Made by a program: the position numbers and the translations under genes. 29,845 bases of DNA from a virus. The notes under the pieces are model-generated. The model had not been told where the DNA came from. It made no database searches and saw nothing but the letters and a program-made list of their open reading frames with translations. Of the stretch, positions 1 through 8,117 are shown piece by piece (within the stretch, counting starts at the first letter, position 1; the number at the start of each line of letters is the position of its first letter). The stretch covers positions 1 to 29,845 of IMG/VR virus record IMGVR_UViG_3300028581_000170, one strand, 5' to 3'.

Positions 1-3000
1 TCTGTTATTAATTTTAATATTTCTCCTCTTACAGCATTTGCTGCTGCACCGCCAGCATTTAATGCATCTATTTGTTTTGCTTCAATTTTAAGTCCAATAG
101 CAAGTGCCTGAAGAATAAGCATTTTATCGTTAATATCTTTAAGTTTTCCTACAGATGCTGGTAATTCTGAATTCATTGTTTTTAATGTTTCGTTTAACAA
201 AACTAAAGCAGCAGGGTTGTTCATTTCTTTTATTTTTAAAGAAATTAAATCAAAAGACTCTGCAAAAGTTTTTGCATCAATTGTTGCATTGCCAAGTTGA
301 CCTTTAATTGATTCTAAATCAGCAGCAAGAACATTTGATGCCATTGATAAAGATTTTTTAGAATTAATACCTTTTGCAAAATCTGTAGAAAATGTATTTA
401 CAACATCATCAATGCTTTTTTTAAAATTATCTTTTCCTTCTTTAGTATTTAAATCAATATTTTTAAAATTAAACTTTAACTCTGTTCTTCCAGCCTCTTC
501 TTGTAAAGCAATAATGATGTTTTGAATTGCTTCTTGTGTGGCGCCTGATCCAAGTAGTCTTAAAGCCATTGTATTAAAAATTAAATTTGCTTCTTTAACA
601 CTTGCATTTTTTAACGTTTTAACGTTGTTTTGAAATTCTTTATCATCTTTAAAAAGTTGTTTTGTTTCTTCTACTTGTGTTCTTTGTTGTCCAACAACAC
701 CGCCAACAGTAGGATTAATTGAAAATTTATTTTTTGTTGGAACAAATCCATAAATTTCTCCTAGTTTTTTAAGTTGTCCCTCTGTTATATTAGCGGCCTT
801 GCCTACGCCTTCAATGGCAAGTCTTTCTTTTTCTCTTGCTTTATTAACTAAATCAACAACCCCCTTCAATGTTATTAGTCCACCTATAACTAACCCAACT
901 GGTCCTAAAAACCTTACAATCATTTTTCCAAATGATAAAAGATTTGGAAGTAGTTTTAAGATTCCTCCAGAAAAAAGACCTGTGGCAATTCTTGTTTTAT
1001 TTGTTCCAGCGATAGTTGTTAATAGTCCAACATTTAATCCACGCTCTGTGGCAAGCCTAAGCATTCCGCTTTGTGTTAATAAACTTGTTACAGCCTGTAA
1101 AGCAAACATTGCTGTTGTTACTTTAAATATTATCCCCGACAGGTCTCCTAATCTACCGCCAGACATTGATGCAATACCTGCAAGAGATGATATTGCAAAA
1201 GAAGAACTCATTAATCCTCTATCAAATGACTTTAGCCTATCATTCATTGATTTTATATTTGTTGCAGTTGTTTTAACACCTTCAGAAATTTGAGGACTCA
1301 TTGCTATATTAGGCCCAACTTGAGAAAGTAGTAATTGTTTTTGTAAATTTCTTCTAATTGATTTATCTGTAGCATCAATTGGATTTCCTGCGCCATATAA
1401 TCTTTCATAGGATTGTGTTGCTTTTGCAGATCTTGTTGCATCAACTGCAGAATTTGCTAATTTTGTTCCAGCGGCGGCAACAGATTTTTGCCTATTAGCC
1501 ATTCCCACTTCAAGACCACGAGCAATGTCTTGACCGATTGGAATTGTTTTTTTAGATGGAGATGCTGATGCTGCCCCTTGCTTTGCACCTTCAATAGCAG
1601 CCTCTGCAACTACTTGTCCTTCTTTAAATGAAGCACCTTTTTTAAGTTCTGCTAAAACTTTTTGCTCTGCAGCAGAGCCAGCACCTGCCTTTTTTCTTAA
1701 ATAAGGCTCAACATATGTTGACTCAGAACTTGCTTGTGGAATATGGGCAAAACTAAACTCTTCCATATTTGATGGAATCGGCAAACCTCTTTGTGAAAGT
1801 TCTCTTGGAAAATTTTTTACAGTTTGCCTTTTTAATGTTTCTCCAGATCTTTCATAAGAAGCCCTTTTGACAACTGTTTCTCCTGCTTCGTTTAATCCTA
1901 ACTCAATTCTTTTTATATCTTTTTGGGTTCTATCACTTGATAATGGAGCAACAAGTTTTCTTAATGCTACAGATAGTTGTTCTGCTTGTTCTGCACTAAT
2001 TTGTGAATTTTGTACTAAGTCTTGAATATGCTGTGCCATTTGAGGATATTGTTTTTCACCAAGTTGCGCTACTGTGGTTATTTTATCGCTAATGCCACCT
2101 TTAAAAATATTAAATATTCCATCTAGTACTGGATTTAATCCTTGCCAAAAATTATTATAATTATCTGATGTTTGTATCATTCCAGCCTTTGCCATACCTG
2201 CAGTTTTTAATGCAGATGCAAAAGATGCTTTAGCCTGTTCATTAAGTTTTAGCCATTCTGGATCCATTCCAAATCCACCAGAGGTATTTCCTGGAGCCAT
2301 CATTGCAGCGGGAGAAAATTGTCTTTGCGTAAATGCTCCACCAAGAACTGTTCCTATTGTTTTTCCAACAATTCCAGTCTTTTTAAATCCAGGTATATTT
2401 CCAGAAATAAGTCCTTCAATTATTCCAGGATACTTCTTGACTGTTTTGGCAGAAATAATTGCCTCTCCATTAGAAGCCATAACTGGAACTGAGTCAGAAG
2501 TTGGTCCTCCAGGTCCTGAAATTATTCCACCCTGTGCAAATTTTTTACCGCCTCTTCCTGGCATCATCATTCCAGGATTATTAAGCATAAATGATTGACC
2601 CGCTCTAGTAGCGCCTTGATATGCAGCAATTAATTTTTGAAGTGCTGCTGTTTCAGCAGTAAAACTTTGTGTTAGTTTTGCATGTGATTGGTCTAATGAG
2701 TGTGCAACAGCGGCTGCCTCAAGTTGCTCTGTATTTAAATATTGAGTCTGTTCTTCAAGAACTTGTGATTGTCCTGTTAGTTTTAAATATCCTTGGCGTA
2801 AAAGCATTACACCTTTAAGTCCGTTTGCAATTGCGTTAGCAATTAAACCAAATGTCATTAAAAAGATTGGACCTATAGCACCTATTCCTACTGTTAAAAA
2901 TGTTATAAGTTTTTTACTTCCATCTGAAAGATTATCAAATTTTTCTAAAACTCCTGCAACAAATTCTACAATTGGTGTTGCTGCTTCTAAAAATGATTTA

Positions 3001-4535
3001 CCAACTGGAACAAGTGCTAATTTAAGATCTTCAACACTCTTTTTAAATTTATTCATTGCAGAATCTGCTGTCATTCCTAATTCTTGTTCTGATAAAGAAG
3101 ATAACTCCTCTACTGATGAATTTGCTAAATCAAGAACACGTGCTGCTTGATTTCCATCTTTTGCTACGTTGGCAAATAAAGTTGACAAACGTGCAAATTG
3201 AAATTTACCAAACATTTGCTCAATAGCCTGTGCCCTATTTAATGGGTCTAGTTGATTAAGGGCTGTTGCAAATTCTATTACAGTTGCTTTAAGATCGCCC
3301 TTGTTTTTTGTTACAATCTCTCTAGCATTAATTCCAAATTGAGCCAGCATTTCAGATGCTTTGCCTGTTGGATTAATTAATGCAGCAAGTCCAGACTTAA
3401 GAGCGTTGGCACCTTCTGATGCATTAATTCCACCTTCTTTCATTGCTGCAATAAAGAATGTTAAGTCTTTTACATCTCCACCCAATTGCTGTATTACTGG
3501 TGCAACTTTTGGAATTGCGGTTGTAATATCATCAAGAGATACAACCGTTTGGTTTTCTACTGCGTTAAGAAAATTAATAGAATCTGCAAGTTTATCTGAA
3601 GACATTCCAAAAGCATTTTGCAATGAAATAGTAGTTTCCAATGCTTTTTGATTATCAATTTGACCAAGAACTGAAAGACGTGTTGCTTCTGTTGTTTGGC
3701 GCTGTAAGTCTACTCCTTGAAAACCTGCTGCTGCTGCTTCTGCTGCCAATCCTACAGTTGCAGAAACAGAAATTCCATATTTTGTAAATTGCTTTCCAAG
3801 TTCTGTAATATTATCTAATGCTGCTTGAGTCTCAGCCTTTGGTGTAAACAAGTCTCCATAAACTTTTTTAAATTTAAGTGCTTGTGCTTCCATATCCATA
3901 AAAGTTTTTATAGCAGTTGAGCCAACAATAGATAGTGGAATTGTAAAACCAACCATAAGTTGGCGTCCAGCCCACTGTGTGTTTTTACCAAAGTTAAGTA
4001 GGTTTGTAGAGCCCTGTTTCATTAACTGATTAAAGAGTGCTTGTTTTTGGGCTGCTATGGCTGTTTTTGTGCCATAGTCTTGCATGTTGAGGCTGGTAGG
4101 TCTAACAGCAATTGCTTCCATTGCCCCACTAGCATTACGACCCATTTTAATATATTGAGTTTGTAATGTTTTAACACGTTCTTCTGCTACTTTTCCAATT
4201 GTGTCAAACTCTGACTTAAACAATCTTCCAAATGTTTTAGTTGATGCCCCAGCATAGCGGAAATACTCCCGCATTGAAAATTTATTTTTTTCTAAAGAAT
4301 TTGTAAAAGATTCTGCACTTGTTCTTACGGTTCTTAGTTCTGCAGAAAATGCACCAATAGAATTGATACTGCCAAGTAGGTTTTTTTGCAGAGACCTTTG
4401 AGCAAGTGCTGCTGATTCACTAGACCTAGAAATAGAAGAGTGAAACTGAGATATTTGTCTTTGTAAAGCCTTTAACTGTGTTAATGCTGCAGACGTATCT
4501 ATATTTACGCCAATATTAGCATTAACATCAGCCAT
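1..4535 (-). CDS. Tail tape measure protein (3' end beyond the window)
   Basis: This reading frame is open from an ATG at 4535 to the left edge, about 1511 residues, and has no stop inside the window, so the protein is longer. An AGAAGG ribosome site lies about 8 bases upstream. Residues about 200-420 resemble the TP901/PhageMin_Tail core (for example the stretch around VQ..GGDVKDLTFFIAAMKEGG). A hydrophobic segment lies near residues 535-568 and another near 1200-1230, as is usual for tape measure proteins that interact with the host membrane. Near residue 670 is the GPGGPTSDSVP..ASNGEAI motif, common in tape measure proteins of many siphophages. Alanine- and glutamine-rich helical stretches fill the rest. 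It follows the two tail chaperones, the standard position. The tape measure sets tail length and is packed inside the tail tube. The family call is secure; total length is unknown. Confidence 0.95.
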   Translation of the reverse strand, partial: MADVNANIGVNIDTSAALTQLKALQRQISQFHSSISRSSESAALAQRSLQKNLLGSINSIGAFSAELRTVRTSAESFTNSLEKNKFSMREYFRYAGASTKTFGRLFKSEFDTIGKVAEERVKTLQTQYIKMGRNASGAMEAIAVRPTSLNMQDYGTKTAIAAQKQALFNQLMKQGSTNLLNFGKNTQWAGRQLMVGFTIPLSIVGSTAIKTFMDMEAQALKFKKVYGDLFTPKAETQAALDNITELGKQFTKYGISVSATVGLAAEAAAAGFQGVDLQRQTTEATRLSVLGQIDNQKALETTISLQNAFGMSSDKLADSINFLNAVENQTVVSLDDITTAIPKVAPVIQQLGGDVKDLTFFIAAMKEGGINASEGANALKSGLAALINPTGKASEMLAQFGINAREIVTKNKGDLKATVIEFATALNQLDPLNRAQAIEQMFGKFQFARLSTLFANVAKDGNQAARVLDLANSSVEELSSLSEQELGMTADSAMNKFKKSVEDLKLALVPVGKSFLEAATPIVEFVAGVLEKFDNLSDGSKKLITFLTVGIGAIGPIFLMTFGLIANAIANGLKGVMLLRQGYLKLTGQSQVLEEQTQYLNTEQLEAAAVAHSLDQSHAKLTQSFTAETAALQKLIAAYQGATRAGQSFMLNNPGMMMPGRGGKKFAQGGIISGPGGPTSDSVPVMASNGEAIISAKTVKKYPGIIEGLISGNIPGFKKTGIVGKTIGTVLGGAFTQRQFSPAAMMAPGNTSGGFGMDPEWLKLNEQAKASFASALKTAGMAKAGMIQTSDNYNNFWQGLNPVLDGIFNIFKGGISDKITTVAQLGEKQYPQMAQHIQDLVQNSQISAEQAEQLSVALRKLVAPLSSDRTQKDIKRIELGLNEAGETVVKRASYERSGETLKRQTVKNFPRELSQRGLPIPSNMEEFSFAHIPQASSESTYVEPYLRKKAGAGSAAEQKVLAELKKGASFKEGQVVAEAAIEGAKQGAASASPSKKTIPIGQDIARGLEVGMANRQKSVAAAGTKLANSAVDATRSAKATQSYERLYGAGNPIDATDKSIRRNLQKQLLLSQVGPNIAMSPQISEGVKTTATNIKSMNDRLKSFDRGLMSSSFAISSLAGIASMSGGRLGDLSGIIFKVTTAMFALQAVTSLLTQSGMLRLATERGLNVGLLTTIAGTNKTRIATGLFSGGILKLLPNLLSFGKMIVRFLGPVGLVIGGLITLKGVVDLVNKAREKERLAIEGVGKAANITEGQLKKLGEIYGFVPTKNKFSINPTVGGVVGQQRTQVEETKQLFKDDKEFQNNVKTLKNASVKEANLIFNTMALRLLGSGATQEAIQNIIIALQEEAGRTELKFNFKNIDLNTKEGKDNFKKSIDDVVNTFSTDFAKGINSKKSLSMASNVLAADLESIKGQLGNATIDAKTFAESFDLISLKIKEMNNPAALVLLNETLKTMNSELPASVGKLKDINDKMLILQALAIGLKIEAKQIDALNAGGAAANAVRGEILKLIT

Positions 4536-4560
4536 CTATTACACCTTCTCTAATATATAA

Positions 4561-4884
4561 TTATTCCTGTGTGCTAAGAATGTCTGTAACAGATGACAAG
4601 TTAATGCCAGATGCTGCTTCAACAATTTTATACACAGTTGGAAGATCAAGAAGATCTTCTAATTTTTGAATGTCTTCAGCCAATTCTGGCTTGTACTGCT
4701 GCATAGCAATCTGTACGCATTCAACTAGCAGGGTCATTGATTTCTCATTATCCTCTGCAACTTTAGCCACCCCTTCAAACTTCTTCATAAACGGACGAAG
4801 AAGAGATATTTTTAGTGGACGAACTGTTATTTTTGTGCCATCAATAAGTGTTACTTGTTCAGGCTCATATGTAGTTGTCGCCAT
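4561..4884 (-). CDS. Tail assembly chaperone, short G-like form
   Basis: A 107-residue protein matching the N-terminal domain of the 231-residue gene just upstream: both start MATT, share PLKI..LR.FM, DNE, LVECV and PT.YKI, and end this domain in A.GI. It corresponds to the short chaperone (lambda gpG-like) that coats the tape measure protein before tube assembly. Unlike typical G genes it has no T-like frame behind it; its stop lies 25 bases before the tape measure start, and its 3' end has no slippery homopolymer. A strong GGGAGGAAA ribosome site precedes the ATG, and an extended -10 promoter lies about 25 bases upstream. I infer that this is a separately encoded abundant short form, replacing the usual programmed frameshift. 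Role inferred from position and similarity to its neighbour. Confidence 0.82.
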   Translation of the reverse strand: MATTTYEPEQVTLIDGTKITVRPLKISLLRPFMKKFEGVAKVAEDNEKSMTLLVECVQIAMQQYKPELAEDIQKLEDLLDLPTVYKIVEAASGINLSSVTDILSTQE

Positions 4885-4908
4885 TGTTTCCTCCCATAAG
4901 TTATTTTA

Positions 4909-4917
4909 ATTATACCA
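4909..4917 (-). promoter_or_regulatory. Extended -10 promoter for the short chaperone
   Basis: Reads TGGTATAAT on the minus strand. A 4/6 match to the -35 box (CTAACA) sits 17 bases upstream. It lies between the long and short chaperone genes, so it would raise the short form above the long one. Expected leader about 18 bases, carrying the GGGAGGAAA ribosome site. Confidence 0.6.
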
Positions 4918-4925
4918 TAGCAGAC

Positions 4926-5621
4926 TTACTTTGTTAGGTCTTCATACTCTAGACCTAAGCCTATTCCAAACCCTGCTTTTTGTGCATTTACACCTTGCAA
5001 TGCCAACACGTCATTACTATCGTTTGTTTTCCCTTTGCTGAATACTCTTGCTTTCATGTCTTCCCACTCTTTTTGTCCTTTATCTTTATTTGATTCTTTA
5101 TCTAAGTCTACCCCCTGAATGGCAGCCATAAACTTTTTTTCTGTATAGTCCAATTCCCTGCTTATTTCTAGTGTTGCCATAATTTCTGGCATAGACAAAG
5201 AAGTCTCTAATTCTTGATAATCTTTCCATATCCCAAGTAAAAAAACCTCAGACTCTAGTTTTGCAAGATCTAGAGTTTCCCAGGTTTGTCCACTATCTAT
5301 TGCTTGTTCTTTAATTGGCTCCTCTATTTTTTTGTTAATTTTAATTCCAGCAGCAGTATCTAAAATTTTGTATATTGTTGGCATATCTATGTTATCTTCT
5401 ACATCTTTAATATTTTTAGAAATTAAAGGATAATATTGTTTCATGCATATTCTAACGCATTCAACCAAAACCTCTATTGCTTCATTATCATTTTTTGTTT
5501 TTTTTATTTCTTGAAATGTTTGCATGAACTCACGAAGATATTTAATCTTTAATGGTATTATTTCTAACTCTGTATTATCAAATAAATGTATTATTTGAGA
5601 ATTATATATTGTCGTTGCCAT
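4926..5621 (-). CDS. Tail assembly chaperone, long G-T-like form
   Basis: This 231-residue protein joins in one continuous frame a G-like domain (residues 1-96, paralogous to the 107-residue gene downstream) and a T-like domain (about 112-231). The T part has the usual TWETLDLAKLESEVF...GIWKDY start, a helical ISRELDYTEKKFMAAIQGVD segment and a C-terminal GFGIGLGLEYEDL. In most siphophages this long product arises only by programmed frameshift from G into T. Here no shift is needed. At the junction (codons 97-99) lies an A7 run on the coding strand; a shift of one base there would meet a TAG stop at once. The ATG has no Shine-Dalgarno site and lies only 9 bases after a TAAAAT -10 box, so the transcript may be leaderless. 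It should bind the tape measure protein and the tail tube protein during assembly. Confidence 0.85.
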   Translation of the reverse strand: MATTIYNSQIIHLFDNTELEIIPLKIKYLREFMQTFQEIKKTKNDNEAIEVLVECVRICMKQYYPLISKNIKDVEDNIDMPTIYKILDTAAGIKINKKIEEPIKEQAIDSGQTWETLDLAKLESEVFLLGIWKDYQELETSLSMPEIMATLEISRELDYTEKKFMAAIQGVDLDKESNKDKGQKEWEDMKARVFSKGKTNDSNDVLALQGVNAQKAGFGIGLGLEYEDLTK

Positions 5622-5630
5622 ATAAACTTA

Positions 5631-5639
5631 ATTTTACCA
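5631..5639 (-). promoter_or_regulatory. Extended -10 promoter for the long chaperone, possibly leaderless
   Basis: Reads TGGTAAAAT on the minus strand, directly after the tail-tube terminator. The ATG at 5621 begins 9 bases after the -10 box, so transcription would start within 0-3 bases of the start codon. No ribosome site is present. The -10 box has one mismatch to TATAAT, so it is likely weaker than the one before the short chaperone. Confidence 0.45.
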
Positions 5640-5640
5640 T

Positions 5641-5673
5641 AAAACAAAAAAGCCCACATCCGAAGATATGGGC
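5641..5673 (-). terminator. Intrinsic terminator after the tail tube gene
   Basis: On the minus strand a 9-bp stem (arms 5665-5673 and 5652-5660, one G-T pair) closes a TTCG tetraloop flanked by C and G, and is followed by six T then GTTTT. This is a textbook intrinsic terminator. It stands 20 bases after the tail tube stop codon and before the chaperone genes, so it limits read-through from a highly expressed structural gene. Confidence 0.9.
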
Positions 5674-5693
5674 TCTAATGTATAGTTAAACTA

Positions 5694-6332
5694 TTATGAT
5701 AATAGGTCTCCGAAGGTACGATCAACGATCTTACCGTATGAGCCTGAAGTATCTTCTGGTAGCAAACGGAATGATACTTCAAACATTGAAGCCTCATCAC
5801 GCTTTGCTGAAACTGTTACGTTTTCAATTGACAAAGCACGGTATGCTGTGTAAACACGTTCCACGAATGGAGAGTCTACGCAATCACCTGTACCAGGTCC
5901 TACTGCAACAATTCCACGCTCTACTGGACATTCACCAATATCTCCTGCAGATAGGTTTAAAACCCGTCCTGTGTGAATTGATTTGTTTCCAGTTAGTTCG
6001 CTATCATTAAATGCTAGAGCCAAGAGAAGATTCTCAAGGGTAGCCTCAGCAAAAGCAGTTGCAAGATTTACTTGCATACCTTGCTTATAAAGTTTAGCAA
6101 CGTCAAGAATTTGATCAACCTGTACTTCACCGAAGTCAGGCTGGAACTGTAATTCAAGACCGTTCATGGTATAACCTACATTTGTATAACCTGCATCATT
6201 AGCAAGGGTTTCCTTGAATGATACTTCTGTACTAAATGTCTCTAGTGTTCCTGGAGTAAGGGTTGTGTCTGCAACAAAAAGTGCTGCAGCACCAACGATA
6301 ATGTTGGTAGACGTTCCACGACTATATGCCAT
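5694..6332 (-). CDS. Major tail tube protein
   Basis: A 212-residue protein placed between the tail terminator gene and the chaperones, the standard place for the tail tube subunit. The sequence is beta-rich and includes GEVQVDQILDVAKLYKQG followed by an acidic-alanine stretch (FAEATLENLLLALA), a pattern seen in actinophage tail tube proteins. The gene has the marks of high expression: an isolated extended -10 promoter (TGTTATAAT) about 60 bases upstream, an AAGGAAGAGGTG ribosome site, and a strong terminator directly behind it. It would stack into hexameric rings around the tape measure protein. Function rests on gene order and general character rather than a diagnostic motif. Confidence 0.82.
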   Translation of the reverse strand: MAYSRGTSTNIIVGAAALFVADTTLTPGTLETFSTEVSFKETLANDAGYTNVGYTMNGLELQFQPDFGEVQVDQILDVAKLYKQGMQVNLATAFAEATLENLLLALAFNDSELTGNKSIHTGRVLNLSAGDIGECPVERGIVAVGPGTGDCVDSPFVERVYTAYRALSIENVTVSAKRDEASMFEVSFRLLPEDTSGSYGKIVDRTFGDLLS

Positions 6333-6394
6333 TTATTCACCTCTTCCTTAAAATAGATATTAAGTTTTTTGGCGTTTTTTGTTTCCTCGCATTA

Positions 6395-6403
6395 ATTATA
6401 ACA
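6395..6403 (-). promoter_or_regulatory. Extended -10 promoter for the tail tube gene
   Basis: Reads TGTTATAAT on the minus strand in the 75-base gap before the tail tube gene. I see no convincing -35 box at 16-18 bases. The expected leader is about 56 bases and holds the GGAAGAGGTG ribosome site. With the terminator at 5641-5673 it would make a one-gene transcription unit. Confidence 0.6.
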
Positions 6404-6407
6404 TCGT

Positions 6408-6986
6408 TTATGTGTATCTTTGAGATGTCCCCAGGGTGTCTATCGTGTGATAGTCATACTCTATAACAAGTTTATTTAAAAATAAAGTTCTGGCTGAGGC
6501 TAGTTCGGCTATATCCCGTGCCTCATCTGCCTGGTATACCTTAATATTATGAAACATTAAATTTGGGGTAATGACATTTTCATTTTCATCCCTTACATCA
6601 TTAGTCGATATCCAGGCATTCAGATCTTGGGCTGCTGAGTCTTCCCTGTCAAGGCATTCAATGATAACTCTTGTTGCATCAAAAAGTTTGCTTAAGTCTG
6701 GAGTATATATAAAATAAACAAGTTGCTCTCTTTTATGCCTATAAAAAGCATTTGGTCTAAACCTAGCCAATCTATCAAACATAACAACAATAGCGTTTGG
6801 GTTATTTTTAATATATACACTATCGTTATATATGTCTTCTATATTTATTGGGCTTTGTGCTGGAAAAAATGGCTGGAATGGATTTGGTCCATCTGGTATT
6901 AATCCAAACTCCTTTAACTCACTATTAATGTAGGCATTAAGAAATGTTGGAGGAAATCCAGTTTGGGTAGAAACATTAAGAGTCAT
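6408..6986 (-). CDS. Probable tail terminator protein
   Basis: A 192-residue protein between the neck protein and the tail tube gene, where siphophages encode the tail terminator that caps the growing tube. The central part (about residues 50-105: a VVMFDR..RFRPNAFYRHKREQLVYFIY segment, then a helix around LFDATRVIIECLDRED) resembles the mixed alpha/beta fold of terminator proteins. The start lies 4 bases after the stop of the preceding gene, so it is probably translated by coupling; its own ribosome site is weak. Assignment is mainly positional. Confidence 0.6.
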   Translation of the reverse strand: MTLNVSTQTGFPPTFLNAYINSELKEFGLIPDGPNPFQPFFPAQSPINIEDIYNDSVYIKNNPNAIVVMFDRLARFRPNAFYRHKREQLVYFIYTPDLSKLFDATRVIIECLDREDSAAQDLNAWISTNDVRDENENVITPNLMFHNIKVYQADEARDIAELASARTLFLNKLVIEYDYHTIDTLGTSQRYT

Positions 6987-6990
6987 GGTT

Positions 6991-7668
6991 CTATTCTACA
7001 CCAATCTTTGCATTGGCAATCCATTTAAAGCCAGTATCGACTCCTTTAGATTTTCCTAGTTTTGATCCAGCCTTGAAGTTCTTTTTATATAGAACTGGCT
7101 TCTTAATATAGTCATATATTCCGCTAGCACGTAAAAAGGACTGTTTAAAATATCTAAGCATAAACTCATCTATTGTTTTTTCAAAAGATCCATTTACATT
7201 ATTTCCTCCAGGATTTGATACAACTATTGGATTTTTAGTAAAGACGGTTTGTCCACCTTCATTAAAAACAAGTGCTTGAGATTTTACTGGTTTAATTGTA
7301 ACTGGAATACCTTCCTCCATGATTTTTGCTTTATTGTAAAATGGAACATTTGAATCTTTTTTTATTGCTGTTGATTGTTTAAAAGTTGAATTAATACTCA
7401 AGCCAAGATTGCTTACAGTGTAGTTAATATTAAATAATCTTGCAGATGGACTTCCAGTTTTATACCACTCATAGACATGATGAAGTGCTGATGGATTTCC
7501 TTTTGCAGAAATATCAACATATGTAGCCATTGCCTGGATTGTTGTTGCACCAAGATTTTTTAAAAAAATTGCTTTTCCTTTTTGGGCACCTTCTAAAAAT
7601 CCAAGAGAATATTGAATAATATTATTCATTTGTTTGTCAAAATTTAATGTATTTGTTTTAACTATCAT
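6991..7668 (-). CDS. Probable neck/tail completion protein (HK97 gp10-like position)
   Basis: A 225-residue basic protein between the head-tail stopper and the tail terminator. The segment around residues 55-85 (SAKGNPSALHHVYEWYKTGSP) resembles the conserved part of minor tail/neck proteins found at this point in actinophage genomes. The C-terminus is lysine-rich (KKPVLYKKNFKAGSKLGKSK). The start codon overlaps the preceding stop codon in a TAATG arrangement, with AGGTG as ribosome site, so it is translationally coupled. It probably helps join the finished tail to the neck. I see no catalytic motif; role is inferred from order. Confidence 0.55.
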   Translation of the reverse strand: MIVKTNTLNFDKQMNNIIQYSLGFLEGAQKGKAIFLKNLGATTIQAMATYVDISAKGNPSALHHVYEWYKTGSPSARLFNINYTVSNLGLSINSTFKQSTAIKKDSNVPFYNKAKIMEEGIPVTIKPVKSQALVFNEGGQTVFTKNPIVVSNPGGNNVNGSFEKTIDEFMLRYFKQSFLRASGIYDYIKKPVLYKKNFKAGSKLGKSKGVDTGFKWIANAKIGVE

Positions 7669-8117
7669 TAGTCACCTACTGTTTGATTCTCTGTCCTGCG
7701 CCAAAGCATCTTAAAAAATTCAACGTTTCCAAATGGTCCAACAAAAGGTTCTACTGTGGCCATTTCATAAATGGTTCCTTTACCAGATCTAGGACCTGCT
7801 GTTTCTCTATAAATAATATCATCACTAGAACTTCTTATATTTGTAACTAATATGTTCGTAATAGCATTTTCAGAATTTGTAGATGATACTCTTGGATCAC
7901 TCTTTGTTCTAGCAATAAGTTTGTTTTCGTATTGTAAAAATGTTTCTGGCTTAATGTCTTCTGTTCCTGCTCCGCCTATACCTGTTGCATTGCAAACTAT
8001 AGTTCTATCAAATACCCAATCTTTCGTTGCCTGTCCATACTGTGTTTGTTTAATAAGTGGATAGTAAATATCAGCCTTCATAGGATATATAAAGTCTGTT
8101 TCTTCACAGCATTCCAT
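7668..8117 (-). CDS. Probable head-tail stopper / head closure protein
   Basis: A 149-residue protein directly behind the connector gene. Its beta-rich N-terminal half (DIYYPLIKQTQYGQATKDWVF, then IVCNATGIG) and its end with PFVGPFGNVEFFKMLW fit the small beta-barrel stopper proteins (SPP1 gp16 class) that close the head after DNA packaging. Its ATG overlaps the upstream stop codon (TAATG) and has an AGGAG ribosome site at good spacing. It overlaps the next gene in the same way, showing a compact connector operon. Assignment is from size, order and general character. Confidence 0.6.
   Translation of the reverse strand: MECCEETDFIYPMKADIYYPLIKQTQYGQATKDWVFDRTIVCNATGIGGAGTEDIKPETFLQYENKLIARTKSDPRVSSTNSENAITNILVTNIRSSSDDIIYRETAGPRSGKGTIYEMATVEPFVGPFGNVEFFKMLWRRTENQTVGD

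Noticed and set aside
799-1293. Plus-strand open frame of 164 codons
   Set aside because: It lies antisense within the clear tape measure frame, has low-complexity shadow composition and no ribosome site.
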